A stretch of 43,393 bases of DNA from CAIQJJ01 sp964606085 (GTDB lineage Bacteria > Chloroflexota > Anaerolineae > Anaerolineales > UBA4823): positions 1-43,393 of the forward strand of contig CAZSFD010000045.1 of the NCBI GenBank assembly GCA_964606085.1, written 5' to 3'. Each line of letters opens with the position of its first letter. Positions within the stretch are counted from its first letter, which is position 1. Both the position numbers and the translations under genes were made by a program. Below, piece by piece: positions 1 through 6,239 of this stretch. The notes below the pieces were generated by a model. The model did no database searches, had not been told where the DNA came from, and saw only the letters and a program-made list of their open reading frames with translations.

Positions 1-46
1 GGCCAAATCACAGATTGTCTGACAAACTTGTATGTGGTTTATGCAC

Positions 47-301
47 CTACTGTTCTTTAATCGTCCCACCGCTGCCGCACACCTGCTTGAGTTGTTTCGC
101 CAACGCCTTCAGGTCATCCTCGGAAAGCACCAGGTTCTTGACCAGGGTGACAGTTTTTCCACCGCGCCCTTTCGAATCGCGGTGCAAATAAGCAGTTTGC
201 TGCGGCGGCGGCAGCGACCTGGCCGCAATGGGCCGGGCGCTTTTCTGGCGCAAATCGCCTTGTTCAGAAGACCAAACGGTCGGACGTTCATCGCGGGGCA
301 T
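47..301 (-). CDS. SUI1/YciH-like translation factor, C-terminally truncated
   Basis: The 84-residue product matches the N-terminal two thirds of bacterial SUI1/eIF1-like proteins (YciH family), which act at the ribosomal initiation step. The opening RPTVWSSEQGDLRQK resembles the usual RPVYSTEQGRIC start of YciH. The core SKGRGGKTVTLVKNL, LAKQLKQVCGSGGTIK is the typical beta strand, helix and Cys-Gly-x-Gly-Gly-Thr segment. A stop codon follows KEQ, so the last roughly 30 residues of the fold (usually DGxIEIQGD...) are missing. They are not visible in any frame of the 46 bases before the window edge. Either the gene was cut by an insertion or rearrangement near the edge, or it is a short variant. 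The start is supported by a TACAAT box 6 nt upstream and no Shine-Dalgarno site, suggesting a leaderless mRNA. Family assignment is fairly sure; function of the truncated form is unknown. Confidence 0.66.
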   Translation of the reverse strand: MPRDERPTVWSSEQGDLRQKSARPIAARSLPPPQQTAYLHRDSKGRGGKTVTLVKNLVLSEDDLKALAKQLKQVCGSGGTIKEQ

Positions 302-307
302 GGCGTT

Positions 308-313
308 ATTGTA
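308..313 (-). promoter_or_regulatory. -10 box of the SUI1-like gene, leaderless arrangement
   Basis: On the minus strand TACAAT lies 6 nt before the ATG at 301, with no ribosome-binding site between. Transcription would start at or next to the ATG. The same spacing recurs at five other genes in this window. Confidence 0.5.
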
Positions 314-354
314 TCAGCATTCCCGAATTAGCCTAACTTTATCCGATTTCCCGC

Positions 355-383
355 TAGACAACCCGCCCGCTTTCAGGTATCAT
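355..383 (+). promoter_or_regulatory. Sigma70-type promoter of the F1 ATP synthase operon
   Basis: TAGACA (355-360) and TATCAT (378-383) are separated by 17 nt, each one base from consensus. The predicted start near 390 gives a leader of about 38 nt to atpA. It shows that the alpha-gamma-beta-epsilon block has its own promoter. Confidence 0.5.
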
Positions 384-427
384 TTGACCGCTTTCAACCC
401 AGAAAACCGAAAGGGTGTGGATTTCCC

Positions 428-2086
428 ATGACCGATCTCATTTCCCAAATTACCGCCGACCTGCAACAGCAAATCGCTTCTTTCCAACCGGCCTACAGCC
501 TCGCCGATGTCGGCGCAGTGCTGGAGGCCGGTGATGGTATCGCCCGTGCCAGCGGATTGGAAGGCGTGCGCTCGCAAGAGTTGGTGCAATTCGCCAATGG
601 CGTGATGGGCATCGCCTTCAACCTCGAAAAAGACAATGTCGGTATCATCATCATGGGTGAGTACTCTGGCATCGAAGAAGGCATGAGTGTGCGTGCCACG
701 GGGCGTATCGCTTCGGTTCCCGTAGGCGACAGCCTGGTGGGGCGCGTGGTCAATGCCCTGGGCGAACCGGTGGATGGCAAAGGCCCGATCAAGGCCAGCG
801 GTTACCGGGCCATCGAACGTATCGCCCCGGGTGTGGTGCAGCGCAAAGACGTGGATACGCCCGTCCAGACCGGCATCAAAGCGATTGACGCCATGACCCC
901 CATCGGGCGCGGCCAACGCGAGTTGATCATTGGCGACCGACAAACCGGCAAAACGGCCATCGCCCTCGATACGATCATCAACCAGAAGGGCAAAAACCTG
1001 CACTGCATTTATGTCGCCATTGGCCAAAAGAAAGCTGCGGTGGCTCGCACGGTGGCCACGCTCGAACGCTATGGCGCCATGGAATACACCACCGTCGTCA
1101 TCGCCGCAGCCGACGAATCGGCGGCGCTGCAATATATCGCCCCTTATGCGGGCTGCGCCATCGGTGAAGAATTTATGGAAACTGGGCGCGATGCCCTGGT
1201 GGTGTATGACGACCTCTCCAAACACGCCTGGGCTTACCGCCAGGTTTCTCTGCTGCTGCGCCGCCCGCCCGGGCGCGAGGCCTATCCCGGCGACCTGTTC
1301 TATCTGCACTCCCGTCTGCTCGAACGGGCCGCCCGCCTGGCCGACCAGTTCGCCATTGTCCCCGCCGAGTACGCCCAACCCCAGGCCGCCAAAGCCGACG
1401 CACTCAATGGGCAAATCTTCGATGGCCCCCTGGCGCAGCATGACGCCGGGCAGTCGCTCAAGCAGCTCGCCAACCCCGAACAATACAAAGTGATCAAAGT
1501 CCAGGGCAGCGGCGGCTCGCTGACAGCCCTGCCGATCATCGAAACGCTGCTGGGCGATGTCTCCGCCTATGTTCCTACCAACGTCATCTCGATCACCGAT
1601 GGGCAGATTTACCTCGAAGGCAACCTGTTCTATGCTGGCATCCGCCCGGCCATCAACGTGGGCATCTCCGTTTCGCGCGTCGGTGGCGATGCGCAGACAC
1701 GCGCCATGAAGCAAGTGGCCGCCCGCCTGCGCCTGGATATGGCCCAATTCCGCGAGTTGGCCGCCTTCGCCCAATTCGGCTCCGACCTCGATAAATCTAC
1801 CCAGGCCACCCTCAGCCGCGGCCAGCACATGCAGGAAATTCTCAAGCAGCCGCAATACGAGCCGCTCTCGCTTGAAGAAATGGTAATGGTCATCTTCGCC
1901 GGCGGCAACGGCTATGCCGACCCGGTGGAACTTGAGCGCATGAAAGAATGGGAAACCGCCCTGCTGCGCTACCTCGCCACCAATCACCCCGAAATTGGCC
2001 GTTCCATCGCCGAAAACAAACGCATCACCGATGAAACCCGCGCCGAGTTATTGAAAGCGCTCGATAATTTCAAAGCAACGTGGTAA
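428..2086 (+). CDS. atpA: F1Fo ATP synthase subunit alpha
   Basis: Non-catalytic nucleotide-binding subunit of the F1 head of the membrane ATP synthase. The P-loop GDRQTGKT is at residues 169-176, the SLLLRRPPGREAYPGD block at about 274-289, and the arginine finger region SRVGG at about 416-420 (Arg417). At 552 residues it is longer than the common 500-515. The excess lies mainly between LLERAAR (297-303) and GSLTALP (363-369), where a loop of about 60 residues replaces the usual 20 or so. A loop expansion at this place is known in some other phyla, for example Bacteroidota. The gene is first in an alpha-gamma-beta-epsilon block with its own promoter. Delta and b subunit genes, which normally precede atpA, are absent; a divergent truncated SUI1-like gene sits there instead. 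Confidence 0.98.
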   Translation: MTDLISQITADLQQQIASFQPAYSLADVGAVLEAGDGIARASGLEGVRSQELVQFANGVMGIAFNLEKDNVGIIIMGEYSGIEEGMSVRATGRIASVPVGDSLVGRVVNALGEPVDGKGPIKASGYRAIERIAPGVVQRKDVDTPVQTGIKAIDAMTPIGRGQRELIIGDRQTGKTAIALDTIINQKGKNLHCIYVAIGQKKAAVARTVATLERYGAMEYTTVVIAAADESAALQYIAPYAGCAIGEEFMETGRDALVVYDDLSKHAWAYRQVSLLLRRPPGREAYPGDLFYLHSRLLERAARLADQFAIVPAEYAQPQAAKADALNGQIFDGPLAQHDAGQSLKQLANPEQYKVIKVQGSGGSLTALPIIETLLGDVSAYVPTNVISITDGQIYLEGNLFYAGIRPAINVGISVSRVGGDAQTRAMKQVAARLRLDMAQFRELAAFAQFGSDLDKSTQATLSRGQHMQEILKQPQYEPLSLEEMVMVIFAGGNGYADPVELERMKEWETALLRYLATNHPEIGRSIAENKRITDETRAELLKALDNFKATW

Positions 2087-2089
2087 TGA

Positions 2090-2170
2090 GTCAAAGGTCA
2101 AAGGTCGAAAGTCACAGGTCAACAGCCGCCGACTTTCGACTTTCGACTTTCGACTTTCGATCTTCGACCT
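2090..2170 (+). repeat. Mirrored heptamer repeat array in the atpA-atpG gap
   Basis: Nearly the whole gap consists of heptamers. The left arm has GTCAAAG twice, then GTCGAAA, GTCACAG and GTCAACA. After a short GCCGCC centre, the right arm has GACTTTC three times followed by a decayed copy. The right arm is the reverse complement of the GTCGAAA unit, so the RNA can fold into several alternative hairpins. The array ends directly at the atpG ATG and leaves no Shine-Dalgarno site. Similar heptamers occur at 32441-32464. Confidence 0.85.
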
Positions 2171-3058
2171 ATGCCAAACACCCGCGAAGTTCGTCTCCGA
2201 ATCAAAAGCGTCAAGAACATTTCCCAGGTGACGCGCGCCCTTCAGGCGGTCAGCGCCAGCAAGGTGCGCAAGGCGCAGCAGGGCGTGATGCAAACCCGTC
2301 CCTACGCCACGCGCGCCTGGCAGGTACTCAGCCATATCGCCGGGCAGCCCGGTCACACCAGCCTGCACCCGTTGTTGACCGCCCGCAGCGAGATCAAAAA
2401 CACCCTCGTCTTGTTGATCACCGGCGACCGCGGGCTGGCAGGTGCCTATAACACCAACGTGGTGCGCCATTGCTTGCAGCGTTTCGACAAATCAGAAACG
2501 CCGGTGCATTATGTGGCGGTTGGGCGCAAAGGGCGCGATATGCTGCTGCGCCGCCGCAAGCCGGTGGTGGCCGAATTTAGTAACCTGCCCGCCTGGCCGT
2601 CGTTCTCCGATGTATCGGCCATTGGCCGCCTGGCGGTAGATGAATTTCTGATGGGTCAGGCCGATCAGGTGTTTCTCGTCTATACCGATTTCGTCAACAT
2701 GGTGACGCAGATTCCCACCACCAAGCAGTTGCTGCCGCTCGAATTGGGCGGTGAAGATGGCCGCGTGGTCGAGTTTCAGCCCACCAGCCGCACCCCGGCC
2801 GCTTATATCTACGAACCCGGCGAGATCGAAATCCTCAACGAGATTGTGCCGCGCTTCACCGCCTTGCAGGTTTACCAGGCCATTCTCGAATCGCTCGCCA
2901 GCGAACATGCCGCCCGCATGGTGGCCATGAAAAACGCCACCGACAGCGCCACCGAATTGGCCGGCGCACTGCAACTGGAATATAACAAGACCCGCCAACA
3001 GGGTATCACCAATGAAATTTTGGATATCGTGGGCGGAGCAAATGCCTTGAGCCAATGA
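2171..3058 (+). CDS. atpG: F1Fo ATP synthase subunit gamma
   Basis: Central stalk subunit that rotates inside the alpha3beta3 head. The N-terminal helix REVRLRIKSVKNISQVTRALQ and AVSASKVRKAQQ is the classic gamma signature. The C-terminal LASEHAARMVAMKNATDSATEL with LEYNKTRQQGITNEILDIVGGANAL is the conserved partner helix. At 295 residues the length is normal. It lies 84 bp after atpA, but that gap is a heptamer repeat array and no Shine-Dalgarno sequence precedes the ATG, which is odd for an internal gene of an essential operon. Translation may rely on coupling, on folding of the array, or on an SD-independent route. Confidence 0.98.
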   Translation: MPNTREVRLRIKSVKNISQVTRALQAVSASKVRKAQQGVMQTRPYATRAWQVLSHIAGQPGHTSLHPLLTARSEIKNTLVLLITGDRGLAGAYNTNVVRHCLQRFDKSETPVHYVAVGRKGRDMLLRRRKPVVAEFSNLPAWPSFSDVSAIGRLAVDEFLMGQADQVFLVYTDFVNMVTQIPTTKQLLPLELGGEDGRVVEFQPTSRTPAAYIYEPGEIEILNEIVPRFTALQVYQAILESLASEHAARMVAMKNATDSATELAGALQLEYNKTRQQGITNEILDIVGGANALSQ

Positions 3059-3061
3059 TAG

Positions 3062-3101
3062 GTGATGCGTAAACCGTAACCCGCCACGTATCACGCATCA
3101 C
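3062..3101 (+). repeat. Inverted repeat in the atpG-atpD gap
   Basis: GTGATGCGT (3062-3070) pairs with ACGCATCAC (3093-3101). The interior contains ACGTATC and CCGTAACCC, related to the same motif. It belongs to the simple dispersed repeats found elsewhere in the window. The atpD ribosome-binding site (GGAG at 3113-3116) lies just beyond it. Confidence 0.7.
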
Positions 3102-3128
3102 GACTCACTCCCGGAGATGCTATTTCCT

Positions 3129-4526
3129 ATGACTTCTCACACAACCGGTCAAATCGTCCAAATCCTCGGCGGCGTGGTGGATGTGCAATTCCCCGCCGAC
3201 CAGATGCCCGAAGTGTTCGACGCCGTCGAAATTCCGCAAGAAGGCCGCCCGCCGGTGATCCTGGAGGTGCAGAAGCACCTCGGCCACAACTGGGTGCGCT
3301 GCGTGGCCATGGATACCACCGATGGCCTGCAGCGCGGCCTGCCAGCCATCAACACCGGCGCACCGATCCGTGTGCCGGTTGGCCCGGTAACGCTGGGACG
3401 CATCTTCAACGTGTTGGGGCGTCCAGTGGATAACGGCGGGCCCGTGGAGGCGACGCTGCACTACCCCATCCACCGCGCCGCGCCGCCCTTTTCTGAGCAA
3501 TCTACCCGTGTCGAGGTTTTCGAGACCGGCTTGAAAGTGATTGACCTGATCGCCCCCTTTACCAAAGGCGGCAAGACGGGCATTTTTGGCGGGGCGGGCG
3601 TAGGCAAGACGGTGCTGATCCAGGAACTCATCCGCACGATTGCCACCGTTCACAAGGGCAACTCGGTGTTTGCCGGCGTGGGCGAGCGCACCCGCGAAGG
3701 CACGCAGCTCTACCGCGAAATGCTCGAATCGGGCGTAATGAAAGATACCGTGATGGTCTTCGGCCAGATGAACGAGCCGCCCGGTGTACGCCTGCGTGTG
3801 GCCCTGACTGCGCTAGCGATGTCGGAATACTTCCGCGACGAAGGCCGCGACGTGCTGCTCTTCATTGATAACATCTTCCGCTTCTCCATGTCGGGTTCAG
3901 AAGTGTCGGCGCTGCTAGGGCGTATGCCATCGGCAGTAGGCTACCAGCCGACGTTGGCGACCGAAATGGGCGAATTGCAGGAACGCATCACCTCCACCCG
4001 CACCGGCTCAATCACCTCGATGCAGGCCGTCTACGTCCCGGCGGATGACTACTCCGACCCGGCCCCGGTGGCCACCTTCACCCACCTCGATGCCACCATC
4101 GCCCTCGAACGCCCCATCGCCGAAAAAGGCATCTACCCGGCCGTGGACCCGCTCACATCCACCTCACGCATCCTCGACCCGATCATCGTCGGCGAAGAAC
4201 ACTACAACACCGCCCGCGAAGTGCAGCGCGTGCTGCAACGCTACAAAGACCTGCAAGACATCATCGCCATCCTCGGCGTAGACGAACTGAGCGAAGACGA
4301 CAAGCTGATCGTGCTGCGCGCCCGCAAGATCGAGCGCTTTTTCTCGCAGCCCATGTCAGTGGCCGAGCAATTCACCGGCATTCCTGGCAAATATGTGCCG
4401 CTGCGCGAAACCGTGCGCGGCTTCCGCGAAATTTTGGACGGCAAGCACGACGATCTCCCCGTCCAGGCATTCTTGATGGCTGGCGCAATTGAAGAAGTGC
4501 GCGAAAAAGCCAAAGGGATGATGTAG
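3129..4526 (+). CDS. atpD: F1Fo ATP synthase subunit beta
   Basis: Catalytic subunit of the F1 head. The P-loop GGAGVGKT is at residues 154-161. GERTREG carries the catalytic glutamate, and LLFIDNIFRF is the Walker B strand. ATEMGELQERITST and the VPADDYSDPAP stretch are the typical beta signatures. The reading frame extends to an earlier ATG at 3117, but GGAG (3113-3116) directly abuts that codon. The ATG at 3129 has GGAG 12 nt upstream and gives the usual short N-terminus MTSHTTGQIVQILGGVVDV, so it is preferred. The product is 465 residues, normal for the family. The stop codon is part of a 26-bp palindrome. Confidence 0.98.
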   Translation: MTSHTTGQIVQILGGVVDVQFPADQMPEVFDAVEIPQEGRPPVILEVQKHLGHNWVRCVAMDTTDGLQRGLPAINTGAPIRVPVGPVTLGRIFNVLGRPVDNGGPVEATLHYPIHRAAPPFSEQSTRVEVFETGLKVIDLIAPFTKGGKTGIFGGAGVGKTVLIQELIRTIATVHKGNSVFAGVGERTREGTQLYREMLESGVMKDTVMVFGQMNEPPGVRLRVALTALAMSEYFRDEGRDVLLFIDNIFRFSMSGSEVSALLGRMPSAVGYQPTLATEMGELQERITSTRTGSITSMQAVYVPADDYSDPAPVATFTHLDATIALERPIAEKGIYPAVDPLTSTSRILDPIIVGEEHYNTAREVQRVLQRYKDLQDIIAILGVDELSEDDKLIVLRARKIERFFSQPMSVAEQFTGIPGKYVPLRETVRGFREILDGKHDDLPVQAFLMAGAIEEVREKAKGMM

Positions 4527-4548
4527 GGCAAAATTAATTTTGCCCTAC
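4523..4548 (+). repeat. Perfect 26-bp palindrome over the atpD stop codon
   Basis: The sequence reads GTAGGGCAAAATT followed by its exact reverse complement AATTTTGCCCTAC, and the TAG of atpD (4524-4526) lies inside it. A diverged 26-bp copy with the same ATTAAT centre is at 24874-24899, so this is a dispersed family. Confidence 0.85.
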
Positions 4549-4564
4549 GCAAGGGATAATTTCC

Positions 4565-5020
4565 ATGCCTATCCATTGTGAAATTGTTTCGCAAGACCGC
4601 CTCGTTTACGAAGGCGAGGCCGATATGGTGGTGGTGCCGGGCGCAGCCGGCGAAATGGGCATTTTGCCCAACCACGCCCCGTTGCTTTCAGCCTTGAAAT
4701 ATGGCTTGCTCAAGGTGCGTCGGCGCGGCAATGAGGAAGTCTTCACGATAGCAGGCGGGATCGTGGAGGTGCTGCCGAACCGCATCACCGTGCTGGCCGA
4801 TGTAGCCGAAAATGTGGCCGAAATTGACGTGGCCCGCGCCGAACAGGCCCGCCAACGCGCCGAAGAACTGCTGCGCGAAGGCCCGCCCAAAGGCAGCGAA
4901 GATTTCCTGGCCCTCGAAGCCGCCCTGCGGCGTTCTAACCTGCGCCTTGAAGCCGCCAAACGTTTTCGCGGCCAGCGCGCCAAAACCAGTTCTGATTATT
5001 CCGGCGGGGAAGCTCAATAA
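4565..5020 (+). CDS. atpC: F1Fo ATP synthase subunit epsilon
   Basis: Rotor subunit and regulator of F1, contacting gamma and the c-ring. The beta-sandwich domain is clear: MPIHCEIVSQDRLVYEGEAD, then GAAGEMGILPNHAPLLSAL, GIVEVLPNRITVLADVAE. It is followed by the helical hairpin rich in Ala, Arg and Glu (about residues 88-140). At 151 residues it is slightly longer than the usual 130-140 because of a basic C-terminal extension (AAKRFRGQRAKTSSDYSGGEAQ region). AAGGGA lies upstream of the ATG. It is the last subunit gene; the MreB-like gene starts 3 bp after its stop. Confidence 0.97.
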   Translation: MPIHCEIVSQDRLVYEGEADMVVVPGAAGEMGILPNHAPLLSALKYGLLKVRRRGNEEVFTIAGGIVEVLPNRITVLADVAENVAEIDVARAEQARQRAEELLREGPPKGSEDFLALEAALRRSNLRLEAAKRFRGQRAKTSSDYSGGEAQ

Positions 5021-5023
5021 TCC

Positions 5024-6040
5024 ATGTCACTTTTCTCACGAGACCTGGGCATTGACCTGGGCACCATGCACATTCGGGCAGCCGACAGCGGGCGCGGGGA
5101 AGCTGTCCTGCTCGAAGAACCGATGGTCGCGGCAATTGTCGTGGCCGAACAGGTGTTGGTCGAATGGGGTGGAGCGGCGCAAGATATGTTTGGGCGTGTG
5201 CCTGAATCTATCGAAGTCACCCGTCCGATGCGCAACGGTGTGATTGCCGAATTCGAGGTGACCACCCTCATCCTGCGGGCTTTGCTCAAAAAATTGGGCG
5301 GCCCGCTGCCCTTTTTCCACCCCAAAGTAATGATCACCGTCCCCGAAGGCATCACCAGCGTCGAGCGCCGGGCCGTTCACGAGGCCACGCTGCGCGCCGG
5401 TGCCGGCGACGTGGCGCTGATTCAACAACCGCTGGCCGCCGCCATCGGTGTAGATTTGCCCATCGGCACACCGTCAGGGAATATGCTGGTATGCCTGGGG
5501 GGCGGTGCAACGCAGGCGGCGGTGATGGCGATGTACGGCATCGTTTCGAGCGAGGCGATCCGTTCTGGGGGGATGCAGCTCGACGAGGCCATTATGGCCT
5601 ACGTGCGCAAAAAATATGGCCTGGTCATTGGCCCGGCCACGGCTGAACAGGTCAAACTGAAAATCGGCGCCGCCGTGCCACTTCCCGAAGAACAAAGCCT
5701 CGAAATCCAGGGGCAAGATCAGGTCAACGGCCTGCCGCGCCCGGTCACGCTGACCACTGGCGAAATTGTAGAGGCCATCGCAGAACCCCTGCGCGACATG
5801 GTGCAGATGGTACGCCGCACCCTCGAAAAAACACCCCCCGAACTGGTTTCCGACATCATTGACCGCGGCGTGGCGCTTACCGGCGGCGGGGCGCTGCTGC
5901 GTGGGATAGACAAGTTGATGACCAAAGAGTTGGGCGTGCCAGCCTACCTGGTGGATAACCCCACCACCTGCCTGGCGCAAGGGGCGGCGCGGGCGCTGAA
6001 AATGCGGGCGCTGCTGCGACGCAACCTGCCGCCGGTATAA
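5024..6040 (+). CDS. MreB/Mbl-like actin homologue with altered catalytic residues
   Basis: Bacterial actin-fold protein of 338 residues, colinear with MreB from end to end. It has phosphate loop 1 DLGT (11-14), RPMRNGVIAEFEVT (67-80), VPEGITSVERRAV, IRSGGMQLDEAI, EKTPPELVSDI and the adenosine-side loop LTGGGALLRG. MreB builds membrane-bound filaments that guide wall synthesis. Two residues needed for ATP hydrolysis are replaced here. The IEEP glutamate (E143 in E. coli by family knowledge) is IQQP (Gln135), and the DIGGGTTE aspartate (D165 in E. coli) is CLGGGATQ (Cys157, with Gln164 in place of Glu). Nucleotide binding may persist, but hydrolysis is unlikely. It starts 3 bp after atpC, so it is co-transcribed with F1. 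A canonical MreB may be encoded elsewhere. Confidence 0.9.
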   Translation: MSLFSRDLGIDLGTMHIRAADSGRGEAVLLEEPMVAAIVVAEQVLVEWGGAAQDMFGRVPESIEVTRPMRNGVIAEFEVTTLILRALLKKLGGPLPFFHPKVMITVPEGITSVERRAVHEATLRAGAGDVALIQQPLAAAIGVDLPIGTPSGNMLVCLGGGATQAAVMAMYGIVSSEAIRSGGMQLDEAIMAYVRKKYGLVIGPATAEQVKLKIGAAVPLPEEQSLEIQGQDQVNGLPRPVTLTTGEIVEAIAEPLRDMVQMVRRTLEKTPPELVSDIIDRGVALTGGGALLRGIDKLMTKELGVPAYLVDNPTTCLAQGAARALKMRALLRRNLPPV

Positions 6041-6062
6041 GGCTGTCTCCTGCCACCAGGTC

Positions 6063-6098
6063 TGTCGAAACCAGGTCTCGATAAGCTCGACCGACGCC
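6063..6098 (+). repeat. Decayed copy of a dispersed palindromic repeat
   Basis: TGTCGAAACC (6063-6072) followed by GGTCTCGATAAGCTCGACC and GACGCC (6074-6098) is a diverged version of the arms and loop of the perfect palindrome at 24812-24855 (GGTTTCGACAAGCTCAACC, loop AACGCC). Confidence 0.6.
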
Positions 6099-6152
6099 AT
6101 CATTCCGATAGAGGCCCATGCAAACCTGTTTCCAACCGAATTTTCATCGGTT

Positions 6153-6197
6153 GATAAAGCAAAACGAGCTGGCTACGCCAGCTCGTTTTGCTTTATC
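6153..6197. terminator. Perfect 21-bp hairpin between convergent genes
   Basis: Bases 6153-6173 pair without mismatch with 6177-6197 around the loop TAC. The A-rich left half (GATAAAGCAAAACGAGC) and the T-rich right half give partial A and U tracts on both strands. It sits between the converging MreB-like and glycosyltransferase genes, so it probably ends transcription from both sides. Confidence 0.75.
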
Positions 6198-6239
6198 ATC
6201 TGGTTTGCGAGCCATCGCAAGCCAGAGACTTGCCCTACC

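Noticed and set aside
1..46. Possible end of an insertion sequence at the left edge
   Set aside because: There is a short TTGTC-T-GACAA palindrome but too little sequence to support an element.
380..1987. 535-codon open frame antisense to atpA
   Set aside because: It mirrors the GC-rich codon pattern of atpA, has no family match and no ribosome-binding site. A similar 546-codon frame lies opposite pnp (11930-13570) for the same reason.
3117..3128. Upstream ATG for atpD
   Set aside because: The GGAG site touches this codon with no spacing; the next ATG has a suitable spacing and matches the family start.
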